DNA of 64,000 bases from Croceivirga sp. (GCA_028284935.1 JANQQQ010000039.1:62001-126000), one strand, 5' to 3'. Counted from the first letter of the stretch, positions 55,601 to 62,076 are shown. Notes: a model not told the origin generated them from the letters alone. Translations and numbers: made by a program.

Positions 55601-56160
55601 GTAGTGTTATCTTCGGTGGCCATGATACCCAGGGTATTTGATTTTGAGGGGTGTCTACCCCCTAAATTTGGTACCCCGCCCCACTTGAATGCTGTGCCTA
55701 GGGCTTGTCTCCCCTTTGCCGTCAAAGACGCTGCCTGTGCACTGGAGTTTCCCCGGTAATTGACATAAAAGCGATTACCGCTTGGGGATTCAAATCGAAG
55801 CCCACTGTTTGTCAAAACAATACCTGTATTGGCATTATTGACCAAAGTAATGTTATTGTCCCCATTTGTTAAACCTTCTCCAGCGTCAATGACTGCTGGA
55901 CTCGTGTTGTTGATATTATAGGTTCTCCAAGGAGTGGCATTGGTTCCTCGATAGACATTTACCGTAAATGTTGTCGGTTCTGGTGTAGACAAGTAAATTG
56001 CTTGACTTTGAATACCCGCATTGTTCTGTCCTTGTTTCAGTGGGGGTAGATAATGCAAATCGCTCAACTGGGCCTGTGCAAATTGACCCATGACAAGGAT
56101 GAAAAAAAGACAAAAAACGGATTTGAGGCTAACGGTTTTTCGCAGTTTGTAGGTGTACAT
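43612..56160 (-). CDS. Giant SprB-repeat adhesin with T9SS type B sorting domain
   Basis: A 4182-residue secreted protein. After a long signal (1-30, ending AQAQ) come an IgGFc-binding-like domain (about 31-490), an Ig-like segment (DAYQWYRDG), and a DUF11 domain (about 570-690). Next is a Ca-binding thrombospondin-3-like DSDNDGVRD/DLDDDNDGIYDEDE stretch with a second copy DTDSDGLPDHLDLDSDGDG near 910. Another DUF11-like unit follows, then 28 SprB-like repeats (about 1398-4090) interrupted by a jelly-roll-like domain at about 1816-2025. The C-terminus has NFFTPDGDGNNDTW, IYDRYGRTL, DDWDGQYQ and LPTGDYWY, the T9SS type B signal. SprB itself is the mobile gliding adhesin of Flavobacterium; a cell-surface adhesin role is likely here. 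Confidence 0.92.
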   Translation of the reverse strand: MYTYKLRKTVSLKSVFCLFFILVMGQFAQAQLSDLHYLPPLKQGQNNAGIQSQAIYLSTPEPTTFTVNVYRGTNATPWRTYNINNTSPAVIDAGEGLTNGDNNITLVNNANTGIVLTNSGLRFESPSGNRFYVNYRGNSSAQAASLTAKGRQALGTAFKWGGVPNLGGRHPSKSNTLGIMATEDNTTVTLFGYDPDCTFRIGNDANAITANTYTITLNANESFVFENYVGNVNPPSLAQQQGWLGASIESDKDIVISNGSINFGRQVGQANRDAGIDQPVPENRLGKDYVFVRGNGNTSGITEFPLLIAIEDNTQVFVNGSPAPLATLNTGDYFEVPSTYFSSNTVGANMFVQTSKNVYAYQCMAGASQVYTQGLNFVAPVNCLLPDVMDNIPDIRNMAGTTVTGGMTIIAAVNTPDANIIVTDGNGPVTLPASNPVAGTADWKTFYVPNLNGNVSVVSTGPMAVGFFGFNSARGVAGYFSGFDTVPEVILEIRGGTGCFVGSEIFEATESFDAYQWYRDGQLIPGANGANYAPTIAGDYYVRGTKGPCTYDSNTIQALYCDPDIVLDKTVDNDEIMEGETATFTIRVRNNGVGPVTNLQITDNIPAGLTLDGHHTIHGSWSGNTWNIGTLDGGDVAQLELTVRADEIDILPLLSLVNTVTNTQDQTDVNTTPDNPTALITVHNDSDNDGVRDITDLDDDNDGIYDEDECDTLGFNISSGASHNSALVSVDNYLVMDVFSIDNSFNLSINGNDVAGEVQFQLGEPGNFARFVDGTTYGEGGNPDIWTVTGTNGTPILRVVIDQAGQFQIFGTRSTNGPLEPMVLDTPPAPISWNPAGSNTITIGQDVVGPTNMQGVLLTAGCDTDSDGLPDHLDLDSDGDGCSDANEYYKDNNADGGDGGEYGTGIPPAVDTTDGTVNAASYVQVFAPEILLGNTSEDLGGVPINGQGINLGTSFQYVLRFQNTGDDDATNFTIRNILPDNVTLDGIDLDDAVGVTHPTVGPNTKEIVFTVPDDMVEVGDPIYTIRILVTVANSCSDFVDACSTTLENRAYTTFQGVINSTVFTDEPNGLNFHCAYTPEVATNPVLGDLANCGDARTVLLCGDDVVLTAGAGFTTYTWALDTNGNGQIDATEPPINDGNPDGDPSTLLVTDIGTYIVEKSGATGCADMVELITVERFGATQTNPVIDYFNLVNSDGNPDNDIQGEVAQCGIDGSFLPKIFLCGETDEALIQLGITDADSIDWDVMTGCPANVDDPGEDCPNTNSGCSWTNLATQNNYTVTDEGRYRVVIRYQNGCRSTFYFNVFQNNLDFDVEPPTDIICGTNGNIRISNISSGYGFQLVDASNNTIVVPFSADNGPSFDITTAGYYYVQITQLDPISGDPIPGACIFETDDIRIEERVFDVSVNPIAAECGALGAIEITALNVLPNYSYELRLDDGSNGGDGSFLDNHLASTDNTYTFVDVNPGDYIVITTTDDGCTDTQNINVPEVPELTLTAVTTDNITCNPGVITLTPNGGSPNPDYQMAIWSINGTDQYPNPPNILDIPPTSLQTTNNFTFTDVADAGTYEFVVFDDSGCSAISNAVIIDYLGSPSITASHTDIICADSSTSTLTVTVTGGTAPYQYSLDGTNFQTANTFVNLPAGFYTITVMDSSGTPTSRCIQTLDYEIDQPFRLTASAAIVNDDLCNTGIATVRILNTNGGQAPYEYSFNGGSSFGSLNESDLMPGSYQLVVRDNLGCTYDMDLTVPNPVADPTLSYAVDYDCAGLGIITISTSNTTDFDYSYTVPPTWTANNNVFSDVPDGLYTVSVEYSSTTTPDQTTLFFEDFGAGPNTQIGEIGPDYCYEPQDLSLTPCNRGPAGILVNGEYTVTNLVTNPLSFYTSPQDHTGLTDGRFLAIDVSTFSDTGSPVLNSVLWARRDLEVLPNEDITLSFWAYNLMNLAGAGNNPEVLIEILDNTGTVIHSVVASDPTGTFTEIPKNTSDTDWHERTITFNPGANTDIDIVFRNNVNSNDGNDLILDDITAFQVPGVCSATQDLQIPVAANQAFEAQLISTTDPSCNAASDGFIQFEVSNFTTGVGFEYSFDGTNWTTSLTSPVTTPPALADGSYSVQVRKLDDTTCSVSFPVTLTEPSVIVPSLALTADYTCFNTGGTLLASATGGNPAYEYQLEDTAGTIIRPYQTDGQFTNVPDGDYLVRVLDDNACEVLLPLASAITVTPPTAVVFTATPTACYSGTNDGSIQVDVTSGNGNYEFRIDGGPWITPSPSTATTHTFTGLSAGSYDIEVRDQLGCPTTANTQTVDINPLLELDVVITPLSACNHGLITANATGGNGTLLYAIVPANTSPTGLYSATNTLTITAAMATSNPTGYDVYVQDNNGAPAICTVVQEDFIFTPVTTLSVSMTPTDPECFNGLGELDITVTGGTAPFTYTLVDLSPADGIDYGRSNTNVSAPTLNYSGIGVGDYEVTITDASGCSVTSTTETINNATEITANIIPILPANCNDPSNTATDFGFEFTSVTSPTGTVEYSADGGTTWQASNELRGYVSGTEVFPSIRVILGSGTICQRDFDRYIIPFPLDDLDLSLSVVVVNCNDMQVTVTGQEGNVAMPYEYTFTDDPANFNTFATNPAVWSAPQAAGVPYTFQNVDPVTPHNPSLPLLIPGREYTFYVRNDGCIRQNTIPINEIPGLDLPIDITSVITPSCDGAANGGITFNLNPDTAYPSMRWEIYEVGNTTPIEVSGGGATAVNVAYNGTITTTVPLAEGDYYIDVIQVDAGNMDTCRGASENAYVPELAPLTATATATRDISCNLPGLISITGISGGGGAPYSYDISGPTGFTALTGTLDNPVEIPVNSPAGNYTVTLHDQYGCSFVTNTVSLNLSVNPTLSVSHDNCLDPITVTAVGGSAAGNLRYAMVANGSPAPTTYEDNSGIFTNVTPGAYDVYVMDGNGCITSHTNYVVDPVLSASATLTKLLDCTASPDAVISIEILDGSGHYEYSITNTAGAPAVPQGPVPSNTFDYHAPLAGDYTITIFDTNTPSSPSCDRVFIINVPDRIVPIIDPAILATDVTCFGANDGTITISTSNGAAAPYSFEITSQDGGAVSILPTSTTGNSATFTGLAPATAGGYVVTVTGDAATNNCSVDSAVIPIAEPTTINVSVPTVVAFGCTTGNFTDNATITISGVTGGSSNFIRYEFIEEDDPNTVAIEAPNTVQSGTSATYIETNPDGGVYTINVYDDQGCFGTTTATIAPFDILGTPTVHIIDPLSCTSSGEDISIDIVGSLTSFGTDPNNYEFRQLPATTFEPLGDNTFNNLTPGTYTFGVRNIATGCEVFVDHTVVDPNTFDLAINNIVDVACFGDDGSIDLTITDVTYAGDYNWEVLNDDSTSTTRVDDQGTITGSGTISGIPVAAGNYIIRITQVAFPECSQERAFTITTPPAPIGLDPVALTDVGCTNDQGSALIVPIGGEAPYTIELTPTSTGIPITVPNVNAHLFENLSAGQYTVTITDARGCPEVFTNHFNLVLPDPITGTISNTALICQGDTDASVSIALNPRNVITNYRYILNTYSDTTGTTVLSNSTSQTAPDFNNLGAGFYSISVIDDMACEFESAIVEIVDPSDVEALLVTNQSLTCQLGAELLLVASGGTGPYQWSTDGVTFNPMNATITSDTHLFTNVAVGDYQYYIMDSDNCISIISNRISVEPVATLTLDIDTSAAAVNCNGEATALIEADADGGLGNYQYALFRDMAATDEVRPNQTDGTFADLPMGTFYVRVQSGDCETISGVIQIDEPTPLVVVPTITEISCADTTDGAITLDVQGGTGDYQFAISPNLNQFDDENSFDELSAGNYTVIVQDGNGCFEVVEVELIAPDPLAINSVTVTDEICFESADGTVTIEVIGGTAPYFTSLNSNADADFAQDVFQYADLASGTHVIFIRDANGCETTQFFEVNMGVNLAGEPLVEYICNDGITTNRVSITFEDQSIINDVLYGLDTSDPADMVLDGTFEGLTGGDHTITVLHSNGCSNTYDFSITEFEPLALQLTESNINTISALATGGSGNYTFAINDRSATNDSIFYITETATYTITVTDENGCSVSSEIFIEFIDIEIPNFFTPDGDGNNDTWAPRNIEQYENIFIKIYDRYGRTLYEFRGNEDDWDGQYQLNELPTGDYWYIIKLNGVEDEREFIGHFTLYR
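43890..51970 (-). repeat. Array of 28 SprB-like repeats within the giant adhesin
   Basis: By reading the translation I count 28 units of about 75-100 residues. Each opens with a strand, a single Cys in a context like xxxSCxGxxDGxIxIxVxGGTxPYxYS, and closes with LxxGxYxVxVxDxxGC. Units differ strongly from each other, so this is an old array rather than a recent DNA amplification. A non-repeat domain splits it after the fifth unit. Confidence 0.8.
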
Positions 56161-56229
56161 GTTTCTAGGATATATTAGTCCTTAACTACGAAAAAAGCAC
56201 CTTTCAATGGTATACACAGATAATTGTTG

Positions 56230-56237
56230 CAAACCTA
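56230..56237 (-). promoter_or_regulatory. -7 box of the giant adhesin gene
   Basis: On the minus strand this reads TAGGTTTG followed by C, a full TAnnTTTG match 69 bases before the adhesin ATG. Confidence 0.45.
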
Positions 56238-56354
56238 TGGGATTAAGTTGCTAACTATAAAATAAGCGATGTAGGGATTTTTTTTATGTTAAAGCTCAAG
56301 TAATAAAAGGATTACAAGCTTTTTGTATATTTAGAAGTAGAACCAGAGAGAATT

Positions 56355-57431
56355 ATGTCCGAAGAAAGGCTAATGTCAAAGAAGAAACCGGCCTATCCTG
56401 TCAGTGATAAGTTGGATGAATATTTGGAGCGATATAACCGAAAAATAGAGATACCCATTTTTTATGAGGATTTACTCCGTTTTTCAGGTTCCATAGCTGT
56501 GGAGGATGCGGATGGGGAAGATACCCTTTGGGTGAGGGTGTACTACAATGATTTCGACAGGGAGGAAATTGACCTTAGCCTTAAAAAGGTATATTCCATT
56601 CTGCACTCCGACGGTAGTGACCGGATATTGGAATTCTTAAATGTTGATGCTGTTGATTATTGCACTTTTGGAAATTCAAAACCCTTCCGAATAAAGGTTA
56701 GGAACATTCTCAATGACAACTACACTTATTTTTATGTAAAGAAAACGGATGCTTCCAGGGTTTACGGATTGGAGTTGGAGCACATGCTCTCTCCCCATAA
56801 CCTGAATTTTCTTGTCTATAAGGATACCTTGATCGAAGAGCATATTGCAGGCATTCCTGGTGATGTTTTTATCAAGGATTTTTTACCGACCCTTTCCAAA
56901 CCTGAAAAGGCACAGTTGGCCAAGGAATTTGTAAAGTTCAATGAACGTTGTATGATTCGCCTTCTGGGGGACATGCGCTCCTATAATTATGTCATTGTTC
57001 CAGTTCATGATTTTGACCATGTGATTTACAAAATTCGAGCGATTGATTTTGACCAACAGTCCTTTGAAGGAAAATTGAAAGTCTATAGGCCTCAATTTTT
57101 CAAAGAGAATTTCCAGATGGTTGAACTTGTACGATTGCTGCTCCAAAAGCACTCAGTTGACCAGTATAAAATTGAGGAGCGGTCCATTGTGGCCAAAAGG
57201 ATATTGAGTTCGGGTGATCGAATTAAAAGTTTGGCGGAGATTGCAAAGGCCGATTCCATTTCATTACTGGAAAATATTGATCGCTTAAAAAGCGAAATCT
57301 ATGAACTAACGCTCGATATGAATTTTAAAAAGAGCACAAGTATGGGACAGATCCTGTCATTGGCCCTTGATTTTGTAAAGCGGAATTATCAGGATGTTAG
57401 TATGAGACAGATAATTGAGAAAAAATTTTAA
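56355..57431 (+). CDS. Conserved protein of unknown function with kinase-like motifs
   Basis: A 358-residue cytosolic protein. Most of it does not match a family I know. Residues 204-233 show LLGDMRSYNYVIV (D206, N211) followed about 20 residues later by IRAIDFDQQ (D231, D233). That spacing resembles the catalytic loop HGDxxxxNxL and the metal-binding DFD of aminoglycoside-phosphotransferase/kinase-like folds. A Lys pair at 129-130 in YFYVKKTD could be the ATP lysine. A helical C-terminus (250-358) follows. Kinase activity is only an inference from these motifs. It is divergent from the giant adhesin and converges on the coiled-coil gene at 57451. Confidence 0.75.
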   Translation: MSEERLMSKKKPAYPVSDKLDEYLERYNRKIEIPIFYEDLLRFSGSIAVEDADGEDTLWVRVYYNDFDREEIDLSLKKVYSILHSDGSDRILEFLNVDAVDYCTFGNSKPFRIKVRNILNDNYTYFYVKKTDASRVYGLELEHMLSPHNLNFLVYKDTLIEEHIAGIPGDVFIKDFLPTLSKPEKAQLAKEFVKFNERCMIRLLGDMRSYNYVIVPVHDFDHVIYKIRAIDFDQQSFEGKLKVYRPQFFKENFQMVELVRLLLQKHSVDQYKIEERSIVAKRILSSGDRIKSLAEIAKADSISLLENIDRLKSEIYELTLDMNFKKSTSMGQILSLALDFVKRNYQDVSMRQIIEKKF

Positions 57432-57450
57432 GTGTTGATGGTTTGGTGGG

Positions 57451-57846
57451 TCATAGGTGCTTTTCCAGTTCTTCCTTGATTTGTATTCTTTGAAGTGACA
57501 AGGTATCTGATTCTTCATTTAGTTGTTCAATCATGAACAAGATGTTCGTACAGAATTTTTTTTTGTTCTCAGGATTTGATTTTTTAAGGATTTCAAAAGC
57601 AATTTCGACTAACTTGTCAATATGTGCCAAATGCAAAGGTGCTAATTTGCCTTTAAGTTCAACTTCATCCAACTGGCTTAATTCCTGTATTGAAAAGTCA
57701 ACCTGTTCCTGTAGATTTTTTTCCAGTTGGCTATACTGGGGTTGAAAATCTTCGTTATTTAGACCAGCTACTTTTCTTAGTAGAATTTTTAAGAAAAATG
57801 AGATTCTTTCAATATCCCGTTGCAAATAGTCTTTCTCTTGTTGCAC
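57451..57846 (-). CDS. Small coiled-coil protein next to nucleoid-associated protein
   Basis: A 131-residue, entirely helical, charge-rich protein without signal or membrane segment. The start MQQEKDYLQRDIERI resembles the opening of DUF6483-type proteins, but I cannot confirm membership. It begins 3 bases after the stop of the nucleoid-associated protein gene, so the two are probably translated together. It may be a partner or a helical adaptor; its own function is unknown. It converges with the 56355-57431 gene. Confidence 0.72.
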   Translation of the reverse strand: MQQEKDYLQRDIERISFFLKILLRKVAGLNNEDFQPQYSQLEKNLQEQVDFSIQELSQLDEVELKGKLAPLHLAHIDKLVEIAFEILKKSNPENKKKFCTNILFMIEQLNEESDTLSLQRIQIKEELEKHL

Positions 57847-57849
57847 ATT

Positions 57850-58908
57850 CTAACCTTTCTGCTCTTTGTTAAAATAGACCAGGTAATAGTACATTTGCCG
57901 CTCTTCATCCCAACCTTTTTCCACAAATTTCTCAGCGGATTCAGGATTGATAAAATCCATCTTTATTTGAATATTGGTGTCCAGATTGATAACATTTTTA
58001 ATTTTTTTTCTGGCATCCGAAACTGCTTTATTGGCGATGTCGAAATTTGAAACGTCTTCAATACTGTATTTGGGGCCTTTCTCTACTTTGTAGTGCTTAA
58101 ACTCTGGAATCAATTCCGGATTCTCAATGACCTCGTTCAAAAAACTGGACTCCTCAAAGGCATCGTTTTTTGCAAAGTGGTTTACCGCACGGTTCATGAA
58201 CAGGACTTCCTGCTGTTTGTCCTCTGCGGGCAAAACCACATCTTTTGCAAAGCCTTGACAGAATTTCAGGTAGTTTTTTGTATAGAAATTTTCATCGGTC
58301 AATGGTTCCACTCCTAGAAAATGTTCCAGCCAATATTTGGCGTCATAGCGATTACTGTCTACAGATAAAACTTTGTAACCATTTTCTTTTTCTATATTGA
58401 AAATGAGGCATCCCTTATCCAGTTTGTTTACATTGATACCTTGACGTACAAGGATTTCCAGGTTTTGTGATTGTTCTTCAAACTCCAGAAAATCGTGCTT
58501 TAGCTCACTTTTGAATATACCGATGGCGTTTGCCTTTTCGTTATCGATGATCACATCCGAAAAGTAAGCTATATATACTTCACCATTTTTGATATGCGGA
58601 TGGTTGGATTGTTCAAAAAGATGGGCCGTTATTTGTTTGGATACCTTATGCGTCCGGGCAGGATCTTGGAAGATGGTCGTTGCCGCCTTGTAAATCTCAT
58701 TGAACGCAACATCAACATCATTCCAAAGCCTAAAGTAGTTTTCTTCTTTTTCCCTAAAAGGTTTAAAAAAGAATTCTTTGAGCAATGCCGAAATCTCATC
58801 ATTTAAGGTATATGGACTTTCGGATAGAAACATGGATTCGTTCCTACTTTTATTCCCAACGCGATGAAGGGAAAGATGTTCAATTTGGGCAGAATATAGG
58901 TTGAGCAT
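57850..58908 (-). CDS. Nucleoid-associated protein (NdpA/YejK family)
   Basis: A 352-residue member of the 37-kDa nucleoid-associated family (PF04245), which binds DNA in the nucleoid; the detailed role is unsettled. Family marks are the opening AQIEHLSLHRVGNK, the middle GEVYIAYFSDV and IGIFKSE, and the segment RYDAKYWLEHFLGVEP. It lies just upstream of the small coiled-coil gene. The pRiA4b ORF-3-like gene lies 43 bases further upstream on the same strand. Confidence 0.88.
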   Translation of the reverse strand: MLNLYSAQIEHLSLHRVGNKSRNESMFLSESPYTLNDEISALLKEFFFKPFREKEENYFRLWNDVDVAFNEIYKAATTIFQDPARTHKVSKQITAHLFEQSNHPHIKNGEVYIAYFSDVIIDNEKANAIGIFKSELKHDFLEFEEQSQNLEILVRQGINVNKLDKGCLIFNIEKENGYKVLSVDSNRYDAKYWLEHFLGVEPLTDENFYTKNYLKFCQGFAKDVVLPAEDKQQEVLFMNRAVNHFAKNDAFEESSFLNEVIENPELIPEFKHYKVEKGPKYSIEDVSNFDIANKAVSDARKKIKNVINLDTNIQIKMDFINPESAEKFVEKGWDEERQMYYYLVYFNKEQKG

Positions 58909-58951
58909 AGGTGTTTTAGAGGTTAAAGGAAGTGTTTAATTTTTACTGGTC

Positions 58952-59446
58952 CTAATTCCAGTTTTCATCGAAGTCCAAATCTTCATAATTTCCGATGGTA
59001 TCATCAAAATCCAAAGTGGGTTCCGACTCAAACTTTTTATCCGGTGGGGAATCTGGCAATTCCCCAAAGCTAAAGAGGAGATTGGGATAGCTTCTTCCGT
59101 CCTCTTTGTCGGTAATATCGGCCAGTTCCACAAAAAAGGTCCACATACTTAAAAAATCGTAGACATAAATCATTTTTGGCCTTTGTTCGGTAAGGACATC
59201 ATCAAGGGAAGTTTCGTTCATCAACCGAACATCGGAACCATTTTCACTCATATCAAAAAGTGCAATTTCCTCATCTTGGTTCCATTCCTCATCACAGGTA
59301 TAAAAAGAGGCCATTTCATTCCCCATAAACCCGAAGGCTTGGGTAATTGCATTATGAAATTCTTCCAGGGTATTGGATTCCTCAATCTCAATGTCCCTGA
59401 AAATATCATCTTCAGCGTCTAGAATTACCCTGATTTTATATATCAT
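58952..59446 (-). CDS. pRiA4b ORF-3 / IS1096 passenger TnpR-like protein
   Basis: A 164-residue cytosolic protein of the PRiA4_ORF3 family (PF07929). The core MIYKIRVILDAEDDIFRDIEIEES is followed by TLEEFHNAITQAFGF and then an acidic, disordered C-terminus (from about 120, ending DLDFDENWN). Annotation pipelines link this family to IS1096, but no transposase, terminal repeat or other IS feature is present, and in Flavobacteria it is an ordinary chromosomal gene. Function unknown. It may be co-transcribed with the nucleoid-associated protein downstream. Confidence 0.85.
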   Translation of the reverse strand: MIYKIRVILDAEDDIFRDIEIEESNTLEEFHNAITQAFGFMGNEMASFYTCDEEWNQDEEIALFDMSENGSDVRLMNETSLDDVLTEQRPKMIYVYDFLSMWTFFVELADITDKEDGRSYPNLLFSFGELPDSPPDKKFESEPTLDFDDTIGNYEDLDFDENWN

Positions 59447-59487
59447 TACCTAACTTTTGCGGTAAGGGCAAAGGTACAAGAAAGAAG

Positions 59488-60552
59488 TTATTTAGAGAAC
59501 TGATGTAGCGTAAAGGTCATTCCCGCCAAAAGAAAGAAGGCCCCTACTTGATGTACTACACCCAGCCATACAGGAACGGCCCAAATCAAAGTAAGAACCC
59601 CTAGTAAGAACTGAAGCCCAACGAGAATCAACAGGGCATTTAACCCCTGTTGTTGAGGTAAGGTCAACGTCATTCTGCGGGCCTTAAACCACATAAAAAC
59701 AATGATACCTACAACAAGATAGGCCAAGTAACGGTGAATAAACTGCACGCCACTGCGCCCTTCGATAAAATTCTTTAGTATGGGCTGTTGCTCGATGTAA
59801 ACGGTTTCGTGTATCAACTTCCCCTCGTTCATCAGCGGCCAGTGATTGTGAATAAAACCTGCATCAAGACCAGCAACGAAAGCCCCCCAGACAATCTGTA
59901 TCATCAAAATAACCAGTCCCACCCGTATGGTATTTCGAAACCTTTTATTGACTTCCCTTCGTTTTGGAAAAATTAAATCCAAGGCCACCCATAAACAAAA
60001 GGCGAAGGTCAAGAAGGCGGTTGATAAATGTGCCGCTAGCCGATAGTGGGAAACATCCGGTCGGTCCACTAGTCCGCTTTTTACCATGTACCATCCTAAA
60101 AACCCTTGAAAGCCTCCCATCAAAAGTAAAATGAGGCATTTTTTTAAGATTGGGCGATTCAGTTTTTTACTGATCCAAAAAAAGAGGAAGGGAATGATGA
60201 ATACCAAACCAATGAACCTGCCTATGACCCGATGTAGCCATTCCCAAAAGTAGATATCCTTGAAATCCTCTAAATCAAAATGGAAATTCAATTTTTGATA
60301 CTCGGGGTATTGTTTGTATAGTTCGAATGCTTCTACCCACTCTTGCTCGTTCATTGGGGGAATGGTGCCACTGATCAATTTGTAGTTTGATATGGAAAGG
60401 CCCGAATGGGTCAACCGTGTGATACCACCAACGATGACCATAATAAAAATAAGGGTACATCCTGTGAGCAGCCAGATAATTACAGGTCGATTACTATTCA
60501 CATCAAGAGATTTTTTCGCAACACCTTTTAGCGAAGTCTGGTACGAATCCAA
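59488..60552 (-). CDS. ctaA: Heme A synthase (COX15/CtaA family)
   Basis: An inner-membrane enzyme that oxidises heme O to heme A for cytochrome oxidase. The 354 residues contain eight hydrophobic helices. GGITRLTHSGLSISNY in the first loop and EWLHRVIGRFIG carry the heme-linked His and conserved Arg. HYRLAAHLSTA in the middle and RYLAYLVVG and VLGVVHQVGA near the end hold the other His ligands. No upstream ATG fits; the start is a TTG at 60552, only 16 bases from a full TAnnTTTG box, so the mRNA would be nearly leaderless. Cytochrome oxidase genes are not in the window. Confidence 0.92.
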   Translation of the reverse strand: MDSYQTSLKGVAKKSLDVNSNRPVIIWLLTGCTLIFIMVIVGGITRLTHSGLSISNYKLISGTIPPMNEQEWVEAFELYKQYPEYQKLNFHFDLEDFKDIYFWEWLHRVIGRFIGLVFIIPFLFFWISKKLNRPILKKCLILLLMGGFQGFLGWYMVKSGLVDRPDVSHYRLAAHLSTAFLTFAFCLWVALDLIFPKRREVNKRFRNTIRVGLVILMIQIVWGAFVAGLDAGFIHNHWPLMNEGKLIHETVYIEQQPILKNFIEGRSGVQFIHRYLAYLVVGIIVFMWFKARRMTLTLPQQQGLNALLILVGLQFLLGVLTLIWAVPVWLGVVHQVGAFFLLAGMTFTLHQFSK

Positions 60553-60568
60553 AGCAGCAATTTTTTTA

Positions 60569-60576
60569 CAAAAATA
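60569..60576 (-). promoter_or_regulatory. -7 box of the heme A synthase gene
   Basis: On the minus strand this reads TATTTTTG, a full TAnnTTTG match 16 bases before the proposed TTG start. Confidence 0.45.
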
Positions 60577-60641
60577 CGATGTAATGGTAAAAAAGCCGAG
60601 TAGTATAGTTTGAACTTAGGTGACTTTGACGCCAAATGATT

Positions 60642-62069
60642 TTAGGGTTCCTTCACAGAAAGACCCAAGTCGTTTCCCTTATTGAGCATAAATTGGTACG
60701 CTGCGTCATATTCATTCGGTATTTCCCCTTCCAAAATAGCCTCTTTAATAGCTTCTTTTATAATACCGATTTCCTTGGAAGGTTTAAGATTGAACGTCTT
60801 CATAATGAGCTCCCCTGTTACCGGTGGTTGGAAATTCCTTATACGGTCACGTTCTTCCACTTCCTGAATTTTTTGGCGAACCAGCTTAAAGTTGTTCAGA
60901 TAGCGTTTTTGCTTTTTAGGATTTTTGGTGGTAATATCGGCTTCACATAAGGTCATTAAATCTTCCACATGATCACCAGCATCAAAGACCAATCTACGGA
61001 CTGCAGAATCAGTAACGTGTTTTTCAGAAAGTATAATGGGTCGGGAACTTAGAAGGACCATTTTCTGGACAAACTTCATCTTGTCATTCAATGGCATTTT
61101 AAGCCTTTTGAATAATCGGTACACCATTTTACTTCCCACAAATTCATGCCCATGAAAGGTCCATCCATTTTTTTTGTGGAATTTTTTGGTTGGAGCTTTC
61201 CCTATATCATGGAGAAGGGCGGCCCAACGCAACCAAAGATTGTCCGTGGTTTTGGCAATATTGTCCACAACTTCTAAAGTATGCCAAAAGTTGTCCTTAT
61301 GCCTTTGACCTTCCATTTCCTCAATTCCTTGTAAGGCCGTTAGCTCAGGAAAGATAAAAGACAAAAGTCTAGTTTTATGCAATAGCGCCAGCCCAATGGA
61401 TGGCTTTTTTGTCATCAGAATTTTGTTGATTTCAACGACTATTCGTTCCTTGGAGACAATCTTGATTCGTTCTTTGTTTTCCATAATGGCCTGCAATGAA
61501 CCTAAAGCTATCTCAAATTCCAATTGAGCCGCAAAACGGATGGCACGCATCATTCGTAAAGGATCATCAGAATAGGTGATTGAAGGCCGTAGAGGAGTTC
61601 GAATAATTTTTCTTTCCAAATCCAAAAGGCCATTAAAAGGGTCCAAAAGCTTGCCATAATTTTTTTGATTCAAACCAATGGCGAGTGCATTAATGGTAAA
61701 GTCCCTTCGATTTTGGTCGTCCTCCAAAGTACCATCTTCAACAATGGGCTTTCTGCTGTCCTTTTGGTAACTTTCTTTTCGGGCACCCACAAACTCCAAC
61801 TCCAGGCCCTTATGTTTTATCATTGCAGTCCCAAAGTTTTTGAATAGGGTAATTTCGGGATTTCCCTTTAAAAGGACGGCTACCTTTCTGGCAAGGTCAA
61901 TTCCGCTACCAACAGCTACTATATCAATATCCTTGGGGGTATCCCTATTTAGAAAATAGTCGCGGACAAAACCACCGATTACATAAGCCTCAAGGTGTAA
62001 TTCATCTGCTGCTTCCCCTAGAATTTTGAAAATAGGATGGTCTATGGCCGATTTATGGTACATTTTCAT
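60642..62069 (-). CDS. CCA tRNA nucleotidyltransferase / poly(A)-polymerase-type with HD domain
   Basis: A 475-residue enzyme of the class II nucleotidyltransferase family that adds or repairs the tRNA 3' CCA end. The head domain has GG-x-VRD (G32, G33, R36, D37) and the metal-binding pair D47-x-D49 in KDIDIV. RRDFTINALAI and DPLRMMRAIRFAAQLEFEI are standard neck motifs. An HD domain follows (about 255-350, with RWAALLHDIGKAPT), as in the CCA enzymes that also carry phosphohydrolase activity. The start is at the first ATG; the Met at codon 3 is possible. A TAACTTTG box sits immediately upstream. Confidence 0.93.
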   Translation of the reverse strand: MKMYHKSAIDHPIFKILGEAADELHLEAYVIGGFVRDYFLNRDTPKDIDIVAVGSGIDLARKVAVLLKGNPEITLFKNFGTAMIKHKGLELEFVGARKESYQKDSRKPIVEDGTLEDDQNRRDFTINALAIGLNQKNYGKLLDPFNGLLDLERKIIRTPLRPSITYSDDPLRMMRAIRFAAQLEFEIALGSLQAIMENKERIKIVSKERIVVEINKILMTKKPSIGLALLHKTRLLSFIFPELTALQGIEEMEGQRHKDNFWHTLEVVDNIAKTTDNLWLRWAALLHDIGKAPTKKFHKKNGWTFHGHEFVGSKMVYRLFKRLKMPLNDKMKFVQKMVLLSSRPIILSEKHVTDSAVRRLVFDAGDHVEDLMTLCEADITTKNPKKQKRYLNNFKLVRQKIQEVEERDRIRNFQPPVTGELIMKTFNLKPSKEIGIIKEAIKEAILEGEIPNEYDAAYQFMLNKGNDLGLSVKEP

Positions 62070-62076
62070 GGAAAAG

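Noticed and set aside
58952-59446. Calling this an IS1096 mobile element
   Set aside because: Only the passenger-like protein family name suggests it; no transposase, inverted repeats or target duplication are present.
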